Shown: one piece after another, positions 57,098 to 64,000 of the stretch
Position numbering within the stretch: the stretch's first letter is position 1
How the letters are laid out: the number at the start of each line of letters is the position of its first letter
NCBI RefSeq assembly: GCF_000306945.1
Contig: NC_018518.1
Location: forward strand, 1,674,001-1,738,000
Length of the DNA stretch: 64,000 nt
Reading direction: 5' to 3'
Source: Bordetella pertussis 18323
GTDB taxonomy: Bacteria > Pseudomonadota > Gammaproteobacteria > Burkholderiales > Burkholderiaceae_B
Notes under the pieces: generated by a model
Told to the model about the DNA's origin: nothing
Database searches by the model: none
Seen by the model: only the letters and a program-made list of their open reading frames with translations
Program-made: the position numbers and the translations under genes

Positions 57098-57946
57098 TCA
57101 GCGCCACGAGAACGGGTTCCACCAGCTCTTGTCGGCCGACAGGCCTTGCGTCTTGAATTTGCTGTTGGGATAGTTCTGGTCGAGCACGCGTTCGGCGTCG
57201 CCCTTCAGTTCGGTCATTCCCAGCTTGTCATACGACTCGACCATGATATAGAGCGCTTCTTCCGAGGCGGGGGCCCCCTCGAAATCGGTGATCACGGTCT
57301 GCGCCCGGTTGGCGGCCGCCACGTAGGCGCCCCGCTCGTAGTAGTAGCGCGCCACGTGGACTTCGTTCATGGCGATGGCGTTGACCAGCCAGGTCATGCG
57401 CTTCTGCGCATCGGGCGTGTACTTGCTGTTGGGGAAGCGCTGGACCAGTTCGTTGAACGCATCGTAGGACGCGCGCAGGCCCTTGGGATCGCGCTCGGCG
57501 GGGTCCTGGCCGGTCAGGTTGCTCATGAAGGCGCTGGCCGGCGTGAAGTTGACCAGCCCCTTCAGGTACAGCACGTAGTCCGTGCCCGGGTGGTTGGGAT
57601 AGAGCTGCTGGAAGCGGTCGATGGCGGCCAGCGCCTGTTCGTTCTCGCCGTCTTTCCAGTTGACGTAAGCCAGTTCGATCAGGGCCTGCTGGGCGTACGT
57701 GCCGAACGGGTAGCGGCTTTCGATGGCGGTCAGGCGCTCCCGGGCATCGGTCCAGTTGCCCGCCGCGACTTCCTGCTTGGCGTCGGCGTACAACTGTTCG
57801 GCGCTCCAGCCCGCGGTCTTGTCGTATTTGGTGCTTGACGAGCCGCAGCCGGCCACGATCAGAATGGTTGACAGCGCGATCGCCGCGCGCAGGGCCACCC
57901 CGCGGCGGGAGGCGGGCTTCGAGAGTGCAGCGGGACGGTGAGTCAC
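57098..57946 (-). CDS. bamD: BamD (ComL-type), outer-membrane assembly lipoprotein
   Basis: 282 residues. Lipoprotein signal with lipobox ILIVAGC, acylated Cys at 34. The rest is a chain of five TPR-like repeats (QLYADAKQEVAAGNWTDARERLTAIESRYPFGTYAQQALIELAY and following). BamD is the essential lipoprotein of the BAM complex that folds outer-membrane proteins, including TonB receptors and usher pores. Start ATG 57946 lies 53 bases from the divergent rluD. A long basic N-region before the hydrophobic core is normal for lipoproteins in this group. Confidence 0.94.
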   Translation of the reverse strand: MTHRPAALSKPASRRGVALRAAIALSTILIVAGCGSSSTKYDKTAGWSAEQLYADAKQEVAAGNWTDARERLTAIESRYPFGTYAQQALIELAYVNWKDGENEQALAAIDRFQQLYPNHPGTDYVLYLKGLVNFTPASAFMSNLTGQDPAERDPKGLRASYDAFNELVQRFPNSKYTPDAQKRMTWLVNAIAMNEVHVARYYYERGAYVAAANRAQTVITDFEGAPASEEALYIMVESYDKLGMTELKGDAERVLDQNYPNSKFKTQGLSADKSWWNPFSWR

Positions 57947-57999
57947 GTGAGTCCTATCCTTGGTGTTAGCATGGCAGGCTGATTATATGATTTGTCTTC

Positions 58000-58962
58000 A
58001 TGTCTGATACAGCCGCCAGTGTAGACCTGCTTTCCGACGACGAACCGCTGCTGCTCACGGTGCCGCCGGATACCCCGGCAGACCGCCTGGACAAGGTGCT
58101 GGCGGGGCTGTTGCCGGGCCATTCGCGCAGCCGGCTGCAGGGCTGGATCGAGGCCGGTTACGTTTTGGTAAACGGCGCCCAGGCCAAGGTGCGCCAGGCG
58201 GTCGGCCCCGGCGACGTCCTGTCGGTCTGGGAGCAGCCGGCCCCGGAAAGCCGGGCTTTCGCGCCCGAACCGGTGGCTTTCGACGTGGTGGCCGAAAGCC
58301 CCGATTGGATCGTGGTGGACAAGCCGGCGGGGCTGGTGACGCATCCCGGGGCGGGCAACTGGAGCGGCACGCTGCTCAACGGCCTGCTGCACCGTTATCC
58401 CGAACTGGCGCGCGTGGCGCGTGCCGGCATCGTGCACCGGCTCGACAAGGACACGTCCGGCCTGATGGTGGTGGCGCGCAACGAACGGGCCCAGACCCAC
58501 CTGGTACGCCAGCTGCAGGCGCGCACCATGGGCCGCCAGTACATCGCGCTGGCGCATGGCTGGCTGGGCGCCGCCGGTACCGTCGACCGTCCCATCGGCC
58601 GCGATGCGCGGGTTCCGGTACGGATGAGCGTCGAACGGCCCATCGCGCCCAAGCCGGCGGTCACGCATTTCGACCCGCGGCGGCGCGGCTGCGCCGAAGG
58701 CGGCGCCCGGGTGAGCGAGGTGCTGTGCCGGCTGGAAACCGGCCGTACCCACCAGATCCGCGTGCACCTGGCCAGCCTGGGGCATCCCCTGCTTGCCGAC
58801 ACGCTGTACGGCGGCAAGCCGCTGGCCGGCGCCACGCGCCAGATGCTGCACGCGCGGGCCCTGCATTTCGATGATCCGGGCGGCGCGGGCGAAGTCAGCT
58901 TCGAGGCCGGCGTGCCCGCCGATATGTCCGACGTCCAGGAAGCCTTGGCATGGAACGCCTGA
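58000..58962 (+). CDS. rluD: RluD, 23S rRNA pseudouridine synthase
   Basis: 320 residues. N-terminal S4 domain (about 15-85: RLDKVLAGLLPGHSRSRLQGWIEAGYVLVNG). Catalytic domain with HRLDKDTSGLMVVA, nucleophile D149, then ETGRTHQIRVHLASLGHPLLAD. It converts uridines in helix 69 of 23S rRNA (1911/1915/1917 in E. coli) to pseudouridine. It overlaps the next gene by 13 bases, so the pair is translationally coupled; rluD next to pgeF next to bamD is a common gammaproteobacterial/betaproteobacterial order. Confidence 0.95.
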   Translation: MSDTAASVDLLSDDEPLLLTVPPDTPADRLDKVLAGLLPGHSRSRLQGWIEAGYVLVNGAQAKVRQAVGPGDVLSVWEQPAPESRAFAPEPVAFDVVAESPDWIVVDKPAGLVTHPGAGNWSGTLLNGLLHRYPELARVARAGIVHRLDKDTSGLMVVARNERAQTHLVRQLQARTMGRQYIALAHGWLGAAGTVDRPIGRDARVPVRMSVERPIAPKPAVTHFDPRRRGCAEGGARVSEVLCRLETGRTHQIRVHLASLGHPLLADTLYGGKPLAGATRQMLHARALHFDDPGGAGEVSFEAGVPADMSDVQEALAWNA

Positions 58963-59705
58963 TACACGATCTGCCCGTCATCACCGGTCCGCAATGGGCG
59001 GGAGTGAACTATTTCTGCACCACGCGCGCCGGCGGGGCGGGCGTCGCGCCGCACGATACCCTCAACTTGGGGCTGCGCGCGGGCGATCGTCCCGAAACGG
59101 TGGCCGAGAATCGCCGCCGGGTGCGCGCCGCGGTGCCGGCCGAGCCCCTGTGGCTGCGCCAGGTACACGGCCACGAGGTGGTCGACGCCGACGCCGGCCC
59201 GCCGCATGAACCCGCCGCCGATGCCAGCGTCACGGCCGCGCCCGGGCGCGTGCTGGCCATCATGGTTGCCGATTGCCTGCCCGTGGTCATCGCCGACCAG
59301 GACGGCACCGTGCTGGGCGCGGCGCACGCCGGCTGGCGCGGCCTTGCCGGCGGCGTGCTGGAAAACACCTTGCGCGCCATGCAGGCCAAGGTGCCGGACG
59401 CGCGCGGCTGGCGCGCCTGGATCGGGCCCGGCATCGGGCCGGCGGCATTCGAGGTGGGGGCCGATGTGCTGCAAGCCTTTGCGGCCGACGGCCCCGAGGC
59501 CGCGGCCCTGTTCGCGCCGCGCCCGGGCCTGCCGGGCAAATGGCTGGCCGACCTGCCCGGACTGGCGCTGCTGCGCTTGCGGCGCGCTGGCGTACAGGCG
59601 CAATCCTGCGGTTTGTGCACGGTGCAGGACTCGCGATTTTTTTCGTATCGGCGAGATCGGGAAACCGGCCGGATGGCTTTGCTGGCCTGGCTCGACGCCC
59701 GGTAA
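58950..59705 (+). CDS. pgeF: PgeF (YfiH), peptidoglycan editing / laccase-domain protein
   Basis: 251 residues, start ATG 58950 inside the rluD end. Conserved metal/His motifs: WLRQVHGHEVVDADA, VADCLPVVIADQDG, AAHAGWRGLAGG and the C-terminal YRRDRETGRMALLAWL. The family was annotated as polyphenol oxidase; later work in E. coli linked YfiH to removing misincorporated L-Ser from peptidoglycan precursors, and homologues have purine-nucleoside phosphorylase activity. The 107-base gap to phaC suggests a separate transcription unit after it. Confidence 0.92.
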   Translation: MERLIHDLPVITGPQWAGVNYFCTTRAGGAGVAPHDTLNLGLRAGDRPETVAENRRRVRAAVPAEPLWLRQVHGHEVVDADAGPPHEPAADASVTAAPGRVLAIMVADCLPVVIADQDGTVLGAAHAGWRGLAGGVLENTLRAMQAKVPDARGWRAWIGPGIGPAAFEVGADVLQAFAADGPEAAALFAPRPGLPGKWLADLPGLALLRLRRAGVQAQSCGLCTVQDSRFFSYRRDRETGRMALLAWLDAR

Positions 59706-59812
59706 TGCGACTTCGGTATGCTTGCCGGATGGCTCCTAGGTATACCCGCATTGACAGTAAAAATGGCGGCATGCACCATCAATTCGCGCAGTTCCGATAA
59801 CAAGGTGTCGAA

Positions 59813-61450
59813 GTGAACGCCCATCTTTCCGCTGCATGGCCCGTCCCGGTGAGCGTGGCACCGGACGCTCTGGCAGAAATCCAGGCCGATTTCTCTCGCG
59901 AATGGCTGCGCCTGTGTGACGAGGCCAAGCGTGGCGTACTGGGCGCTCCGGCCGACAAGCGCTTTGCCGGCGCAGCCTGGCTGGACGACCGCCAGCGCCT
60001 GCTGATGGCGCATGCCTATCTGCTGTCGGCCCGTGCAATGGCGCGCCTGGTCGAGGCGGCGCAGGTCAGCGAACCCATGCGCAACCGTTTGCGCTTCTCG
60101 GTCATGCAATGGGTCGATGCCATGTCGCCGGCCAACTTCCTGGCCTTCAATCCGGATGCGCAGCGCGCCATCGTCGAAAGCGCCGGCCGCACCTTGCAGG
60201 AAGGCATGGCCAACCTGCTCAACGACATCCAGCGCGGCCGCATCAGCCAAACGGACGAGACACAGTTCGAAATCGGCCGCAACGTGGCCACCACGCCCGG
60301 CCATGTGGTGTTCGAGAACAGCCTGATGCAGCTCATCCAGTACGCGCCGCAGACCGCCAAGGTCTGCGAGCGGCCGCTGGTGATCGTGCCGCCGAACATC
60401 AACAAGTACTACATCCTCGACCTGCAGCCCGAGAACTCCTTCGTCCGGTATGCGGTGGAGCAGGGCCATACGGTGTTCATCATCTCGTGGCGCAATCCGC
60501 TGGCGGCCGATACCGACGGCGTGGATACCGCCACCTGGAGCGAATACCTCGACGACGCGGTGCTCAAGGCGCTGGCGGTGGCCAGCGACATCAGCGGCCA
60601 GCCGCAGGTCAACGCGCTGGGCTTCTGCGTCGGCGGCACCATGCTGGCCTCGGCGCTGGCGCTGGCCCAGGTGCGCGGCGAGCGTCCGGTGGCCTCGCTC
60701 ACGCTGCTGACCTCGCTGCTGGATTTCCACGATACCGGCATCCTGAAGGTGTTCGTCGACGAGGCGCATGCCTTGCTGCGCGACCACCAGTACGGACAGC
60801 GCGGCTTGATGCCTGCCCGCGATCTGGCCACCACGTTTTCGTTCCTGCGCCCCAACGAACTGGTCTGGAACTACGTCGTCTCCAATTACCTGAAAGGCAA
60901 GACACCGCCTGCGTTCGACCTGCTGTTCTGGAATGCCGACAGCACCAACCTGCCGGGGCCGTTCTTCGCCTGGTATTTCCGCAACACGTATCTCGAGAAC
61001 AATCTCAAGGTGCCCGGACGGGCGCGTGTCGCGGGCGTGCCGCTGGACCTGACCCGGCTCGACATGCCCGCCTACCTGTACGGGTCGCGCGAGGACCACA
61101 TCGTGCCCTGGCCGTCGGCCTACGCATCGACGCAATTGCTGCGCGGTCCCATGCGTTTCGTGCTGGGCGCTTCCGGCCATATTGCCGGGGTGATCAATCC
61201 GCCGGCCAAGCAGCGGCGCAGCTATTGGGTGAATGAATCGGCCGGCGCAGTGTCCCACGACCTGCCTGGCGATCCCAACGCCTGGCTGGCCGGCGCGGTC
61301 GAGCACGCGGGCAGCTGGTGGCCCGACTGGACCGCCTGGCTGGCCGGGCATGGCGGCAAGCAGGTCGCCGCGCCCGCGCAGGCGGGCAACAAACGGTTCC
61401 GGCCGATCGAGCCGGCGCCGGGACGTTATGTGAAAGTAAGAGCGGTTTGA
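59813..61450 (+). CDS. phaC: Class I poly(3-hydroxyalkanoate) synthase
   Basis: 545 residues. Polymerises (R)-3-hydroxyacyl-CoA into storage polyester. The lipase-like box GFCVGGT places the nucleophilic Cys at 272; the general-base region SREDHIVPW holds the Asp, and GASGHIAGVINPPA the His. The start is GTG 59813 behind AAGG; no in-frame ATG is suitable, and the short ATG ORF at 59771 ends before it. Class I is supported by length (about 40 residues shorter than C. necator PhaC at the N-terminus) and the absence of phaE or phaR-class partners. phaB follows after 67 bases. Confidence 0.95.
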   Translation: MNAHLSAAWPVPVSVAPDALAEIQADFSREWLRLCDEAKRGVLGAPADKRFAGAAWLDDRQRLLMAHAYLLSARAMARLVEAAQVSEPMRNRLRFSVMQWVDAMSPANFLAFNPDAQRAIVESAGRTLQEGMANLLNDIQRGRISQTDETQFEIGRNVATTPGHVVFENSLMQLIQYAPQTAKVCERPLVIVPPNINKYYILDLQPENSFVRYAVEQGHTVFIISWRNPLAADTDGVDTATWSEYLDDAVLKALAVASDISGQPQVNALGFCVGGTMLASALALAQVRGERPVASLTLLTSLLDFHDTGILKVFVDEAHALLRDHQYGQRGLMPARDLATTFSFLRPNELVWNYVVSNYLKGKTPPAFDLLFWNADSTNLPGPFFAWYFRNTYLENNLKVPGRARVAGVPLDLTRLDMPAYLYGSREDHIVPWPSAYASTQLLRGPMRFVLGASGHIAGVINPPAKQRRSYWVNESAGAVSHDLPGDPNAWLAGAVEHAGSWWPDWTAWLAGHGGKQVAAPAQAGNKRFRPIEPAPGRYVKVRAV

Positions 61451-61517
61451 GTACGCGCGCGGGCCGCAAGGCCGGCATTCTTGGCGGGCGTTCGCCGTGA
61501 AAACAGGAGGAAGTCAA

Positions 61518-62255
61518 ATGAGCGGAAAATTGGCATATGTGACGGGCGGCATGGGCGGTATCGGTACCGCGATCTGCCAGCGGTTGGCCAAGGACGGCTT
61601 CCGGGTGGTGGCGGGGTGCGGCCCCAGCCGCAACTATCAGCAGTGGCTCGACGAGCAGGCGGCCCAGGGCTATACGTTCTACGCATCGGTGGGCAACGTG
61701 TCCGACTGGGAGTCCACCGTCAAGGCTTTCGAGCGCGTCACGGCCGACCTGGGCCAGGTCGACGTGCTGGTCAACAACGCCGGCATCACGCGTGACGGCC
61801 TGTTCCGCAAGATGTCGGTGGACGACTGGCGCGCGGTGATCGACACCAACCTGAACAGCCTGTTCAACGTGACCAAGCAGGTGCTCGACGGGATGGTGGA
61901 GCGCCAATGGGGGCGCATCGTCAACATCAGCTCGGTCAATGGCCAGAAAGGGCAGTTCGGCCAGACCAACTACTCGACCGCCAAGGCGGGTATCCATGGT
62001 TTCACCATGGCCCTGGCCCAGGAGGTCGCCAGCAAGGGCATTACCGTCAACACCATTTCGCCGGGCTACATCGGGACCGACATGGTGCGGGCCATCCGTC
62101 CCGACGTGCTGGAGAAAATCGTCGCGACGATTCCGGTGCGCCGGCTGGGTACGCCCGAGGAAATCGCGTCCATGACGTCCTGGCTGGCGTCGGATGAATC
62201 GGGTTTTGCCACGGGCGCGGATTTCTCGCTCAATGGCGGCCTGCACATGGGTTGA
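61518..62255 (+). CDS. phaB: Acetoacetyl-CoA reductase
   Basis: 245-residue SDR, start ATG 61518 behind AGGAGG. Cofactor motif TGGMGGIGTAICQRL, NNAG in LVNNAGITRDG, the active-site block NISSVNGQKGQFGQTNYSTAKAG with Ser, Tyr and Lys, and ISPGYIGTDMV. The GQTNYSTAKAG sequence is typical of PhaB. It reduces acetoacetyl-CoA to (R)-3-hydroxybutyryl-CoA, the monomer for PhaC. There is no phaA between them; thiolase must come from elsewhere in the genome. Confidence 0.95.
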   Translation: MSGKLAYVTGGMGGIGTAICQRLAKDGFRVVAGCGPSRNYQQWLDEQAAQGYTFYASVGNVSDWESTVKAFERVTADLGQVDVLVNNAGITRDGLFRKMSVDDWRAVIDTNLNSLFNVTKQVLDGMVERQWGRIVNISSVNGQKGQFGQTNYSTAKAGIHGFTMALAQEVASKGITVNTISPGYIGTDMVRAIRPDVLEKIVATIPVRRLGTPEEIASMTSWLASDESGFATGADFSLNGGLHMG

Positions 62256-62357
62256 GGCCGCATTCGGAGGGGGCCGGGGTCCGGGGGGAAGCGGACGCCC
62301 GGTATTACACGTAAAATGATTGAAAGTTAAAGAGATCTCCCGATCTCGGGGACAGAC

Positions 62358-62933
62358 ATGACGCAAGCACAAACTGGCGCCGCCCTGCGCCTGATCAAGA
62401 AGTATCCCAACCGCCGGCTGTACGACACGCAAACCAGCACCTACATCACGCTAGCCGATGTCAAGCAGCTGGTTCTGGCCAACGAGAACTTCCAGGTTGT
62501 CGATGCCAAGAGCGGAGAGGATCTCACGCGCAGTATCCTGCTGCAGATCATTCTCGAAGAGGAAAGCGGCGGCATGCCCATGTTCTCGTCCAACATGCTG
62601 GCGCAGATCATCCGCTTCTACGGCCACGCCATGCAGGGCATCATGGGTTCGTACCTGGAAAAGAACATCCAGGCGTTCATGGAAATCCAGCAGCGCATGG
62701 CCGAGCAGTCCAAGGGGCTGTACGGCAGCCAGTTCGGGCCCGAGGCCTGGACGCAGTTCATGAACGTGCAGACGCCGATGCTGCAGAAGATGATGAACAA
62801 CTACATCGACCAGAGCAAGAACCTGTTCGTCCAGATGCAGGACCAGATGCAGGATCAGACCCGGGCGATGTTCTCGAATTTCCCGTTCACGCCGCCGGGC
62901 GGCGATGGCCCGCAAGGCGGGCGCGGCAAGTAG
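62358..62933 (+). CDS. phaR: PhaR, polyhydroxyalkanoate synthesis repressor
   Basis: 191 residues. The N-terminal DNA-binding part (LIKKYPNRRLYDTQTSTYITLADVKQLV) is the PHB_acc_N domain, and residues 70-130 hold the PHB-accumulation regulatory repeats (SGGMPMFSSNMLAQIIRFYGHAMQGIMGSYLE). PhaR represses phasin and its own gene and is released by binding PHB granules. A Met/Gln-rich tail (MQDQMQDQTRAMF) follows. With phaC and phaB it completes the PHB locus; a terminator follows. Confidence 0.95.
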   Translation: MTQAQTGAALRLIKKYPNRRLYDTQTSTYITLADVKQLVLANENFQVVDAKSGEDLTRSILLQIILEEESGGMPMFSSNMLAQIIRFYGHAMQGIMGSYLEKNIQAFMEIQQRMAEQSKGLYGSQFGPEAWTQFMNVQTPMLQKMMNNYIDQSKNLFVQMQDQMQDQTRAMFSNFPFTPPGGDGPQGGRGK

Positions 62934-62955
62934 CGCCAGCGAAGCTGGCTGAAGG

Positions 62956-62984
62956 AAAAGGGGCGCCCACGGGCGCCCCTTTTC
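62956..62984 (+). terminator. Rho-independent terminator after phaR
   Basis: AAAAGGGGCGCC / GGCGCCCCTTTT, 12-bp stem with a 4-base loop CACG, followed by CCG. Clear end of the pha transcription unit. Confidence 0.85.
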
Positions 62985-63041
62985 CGTATGAGTCCTGAAA
63001 TTGGGGTCGGCTTAAGGGATCTGTAAGCCGAACCGAACTAC

Positions 63042-63060
63042 ATTAATGAAAACGGTTCTT
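63042..63060 (+). promoter_or_regulatory. Possible Fur box upstream of ftrA
   Basis: ATTAATGAAAACGGTTCTT matches about 11 of 19 positions of the classic Fur consensus, 45 bases before the ftrA start. A TCGGCTT/AAGCCGA dyad lies just upstream at 63007-63031. FtrABCD expression is iron- and pH-responsive in Bordetella by published work; the box is my inference. Confidence 0.35.
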
Positions 63061-63105
63061 GTTTGTGTTTCTTCGAGCCGTTTTTTCAGTTAAGAGGACT
63101 CGTAC

Positions 63106-63642
63106 ATGATGAAGAAAGCCTTGCTACTTGCGCTTGCCCTGAGCCTGCCTGGCGCCGCGTTCGCGGCCGAGTATCCGATCGGCAAGCCGGCCGAGAAGGG
63201 CGGCATGGAAATCGGCGCGGTCTATCTGCAGCCCATCGAGATGGATCCCCCCGGCATGATGCGCGCCGCCAAGGACTCCGACGTCCACCTGGAAGCCGAC
63301 ATCCACGCCACCGCGGGCAACGCCACGGGCTTTCCGGAAGGCGAGTGGGTGCCTTACCTGGTCGTCAAGTACGAAGTGCAGAAGGTCGGCAGCGACAAGG
63401 TCCAGAAGGGCACCTTCATGCCCATGGTGGCCAACGACGGCCCGCACTATGGCGACAACGTCAAGCTGGACGGTCCCGGCAAGTACAAGCTGAAGTACAC
63501 CATCATGCCGCCGACCGCCGACAAGATGAACCACTTCGGCCGCCATATCGACAAGGAAACCGGCGTGGGCCCGTGGTTCGAGCCGTTCGACCTCGAGTAT
63601 GAATTCGTCTTTGCCGGCACCGGCAAGAAGGGCGGGTACTGA
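63106..63642 (+). CDS. ftrA: FtrA, P19-type periplasmic ferrous-iron-binding protein
   Basis: 178 residues: signal peptide (1-20, ending AFA) and a P19/Tpd fold with conserved metal-binding residues: GGMEIGAVYLQPIEMDP (Glu/Met), DVHLEADIHATAGN (His), and NDGPHYGDNV (His). It binds ferrous iron and copper in the periplasm and feeds the FtrC permease of the FtrABCD system known from Bordetella. RBS AGAGGA. ftrB follows two bases after the stop. The original FtrA/FtrB names come from Bordetella. Confidence 0.9.
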   Translation: MMKKALLLALALSLPGAAFAAEYPIGKPAEKGGMEIGAVYLQPIEMDPPGMMRAAKDSDVHLEADIHATAGNATGFPEGEWVPYLVVKYEVQKVGSDKVQKGTFMPMVANDGPHYGDNVKLDGPGKYKLKYTIMPPTADKMNHFGRHIDKETGVGPWFEPFDLEYEFVFAGTGKKGGY

Positions 63643-63644
63643 TC

Positions 63645-63989
63645 GTGCGTGCTCCGGCGGCGGCCTTGCTGGCCATGGCATTGGGGCTGGGCGCGCCGCT
63701 GGCGGCGCGCGCCGCCGACCTGCCTACGTTCACCCTGACGTTCCAGCCCGACGGCACGTTCGAGCCGGCCCGCCTCGAGGTGCCGGCGGGGCGCTTCAAG
63801 ATCGAACTGATCAACGCCAGCAACGAACCGGTCGAATTCGAAAGCATCCCGCTGCGCAAGGAGAAGGTGCTGGGCCCAGGCGTGAAGTCGTTCGTCGTCA
63901 TCACCATCTCGCGCCCGGGCGAGTATCCCTTTTTCGACGACTTCCACCAGGACGTGAAGGGCACGCTGGTCGTCAAGCCCAAGGACTGA
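63645..63989 (+). CDS. ftrB: FtrB, periplasmic cupredoxin-like protein
   Basis: 114 residues from GTG 63645: signal peptide (1-24, AARA) and a cupredoxin_1 beta-barrel (FTLTFQPDGTFEPARLEVPAGRFKIELINAS, SIPLRKEKVLGPG, GEYPFFDDFHQDVKGTLVV). In the FtrABCD model it oxidises ferrous iron delivered by FtrA before transport by the FTR1-type permease FtrC. It is only two bases from ftrA, so co-translated. ftrC and ftrD would lie beyond the right edge; the last 11 bases of the window hold nothing. Confidence 0.88.
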   Translation: MRAPAAALLAMALGLGAPLAARAADLPTFTLTFQPDGTFEPARLEVPAGRFKIELINASNEPVEFESIPLRKEKVLGPGVKSFVVITISRPGEYPFFDDFHQDVKGTLVVKPKD

Positions 63990-64000
63990 GCCACCGGGTC

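Overview
This 64 kb window is GC-rich chromosomal DNA from Bordetella, almost certainly B. pertussis. The evidence is six 1043-bp IS481 copies, a fimbrial gene whose product I recognise as the serotype 2 fimbrin Fim2 with its poly-C phase-variable promoter, and a Burkholderiales-type housekeeping set (sucA-odhB-lpdA, tex, phaC-phaB-phaR, ftrAB). No rRNA, tRNA, CRISPR array or prophage is visible.

Layout. 1-2361: MoxR ATPase with the start of a VWA partner, two small cytochromes c, DUF1841 protein. 2564-6390: icd, then a GT9 glycosyltransferase and an O-antigen-ligase-like membrane protein (surface glycan genes). 6392-7434: IS481 copy 1. 7448-15726: complete kdp potassium system on the minus strand (32-codon ORF, kdpF, A, B, C, D, E), with kdpD frameshifted at a C10 tract. 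15727-16325: long regulatory stretch. 16326-18664: two-subunit sodium:solute symporter. 18666-19708: IS481 copy 2, whose flanks do not match. 19710-28342: fim2, maeB, an AceE-type 2-oxoacid dehydrogenase of the MdeB kind with a divergent Lrp regulator, and a frameshifted OPT transporter. 28344-29386: IS481 copy 3. 29716-36692: sucA, odhB, lpdA, zapE. 36705-38453: SDR and divergent LysR. 38455-39497: IS481 copy 4. 39530-42121: Bug binding protein, SDR and a broken TauD dioxygenase. 42381-48827: Fur-boxed ECF sigma, FecR, TonB receptor, then an iron-reductase-like operon (DUF3649, PepSY with a nonsense codon, DUF3325). 48879-52335: trpS between direct IS481 copies 5 and 6. 52421-63989: tex, dinG-like helicase, bamD, rluD, pgeF, the PHA genes, and ftrA-ftrB.

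Themes. IS481 makes up about 10% of the window. Five of six copies sit on the TAG stop codon of a neighbouring gene, and the transposase borrows its own stop from the duplicated CTAG target. Copy 2 has GCTAGC on one side and GCTAGG on the other, the signature expected of recombination between two IS481 copies joining the symporter locus to fim2. Gene decay is common: kdpD, the OPT transporter, the TauD dioxygenase and the PepSY protein each carry a frameshift or nonsense codon that is simple to reconstruct. Iron genes (sigma/receptor locus, ftrAB) have Fur-box-like sequences upstream. I found no convincing wholly new defence or mobile system; the best leads are the stop-codon relationship of IS481, the kdpD homopolymer, and the structured leader of the symporter operon.
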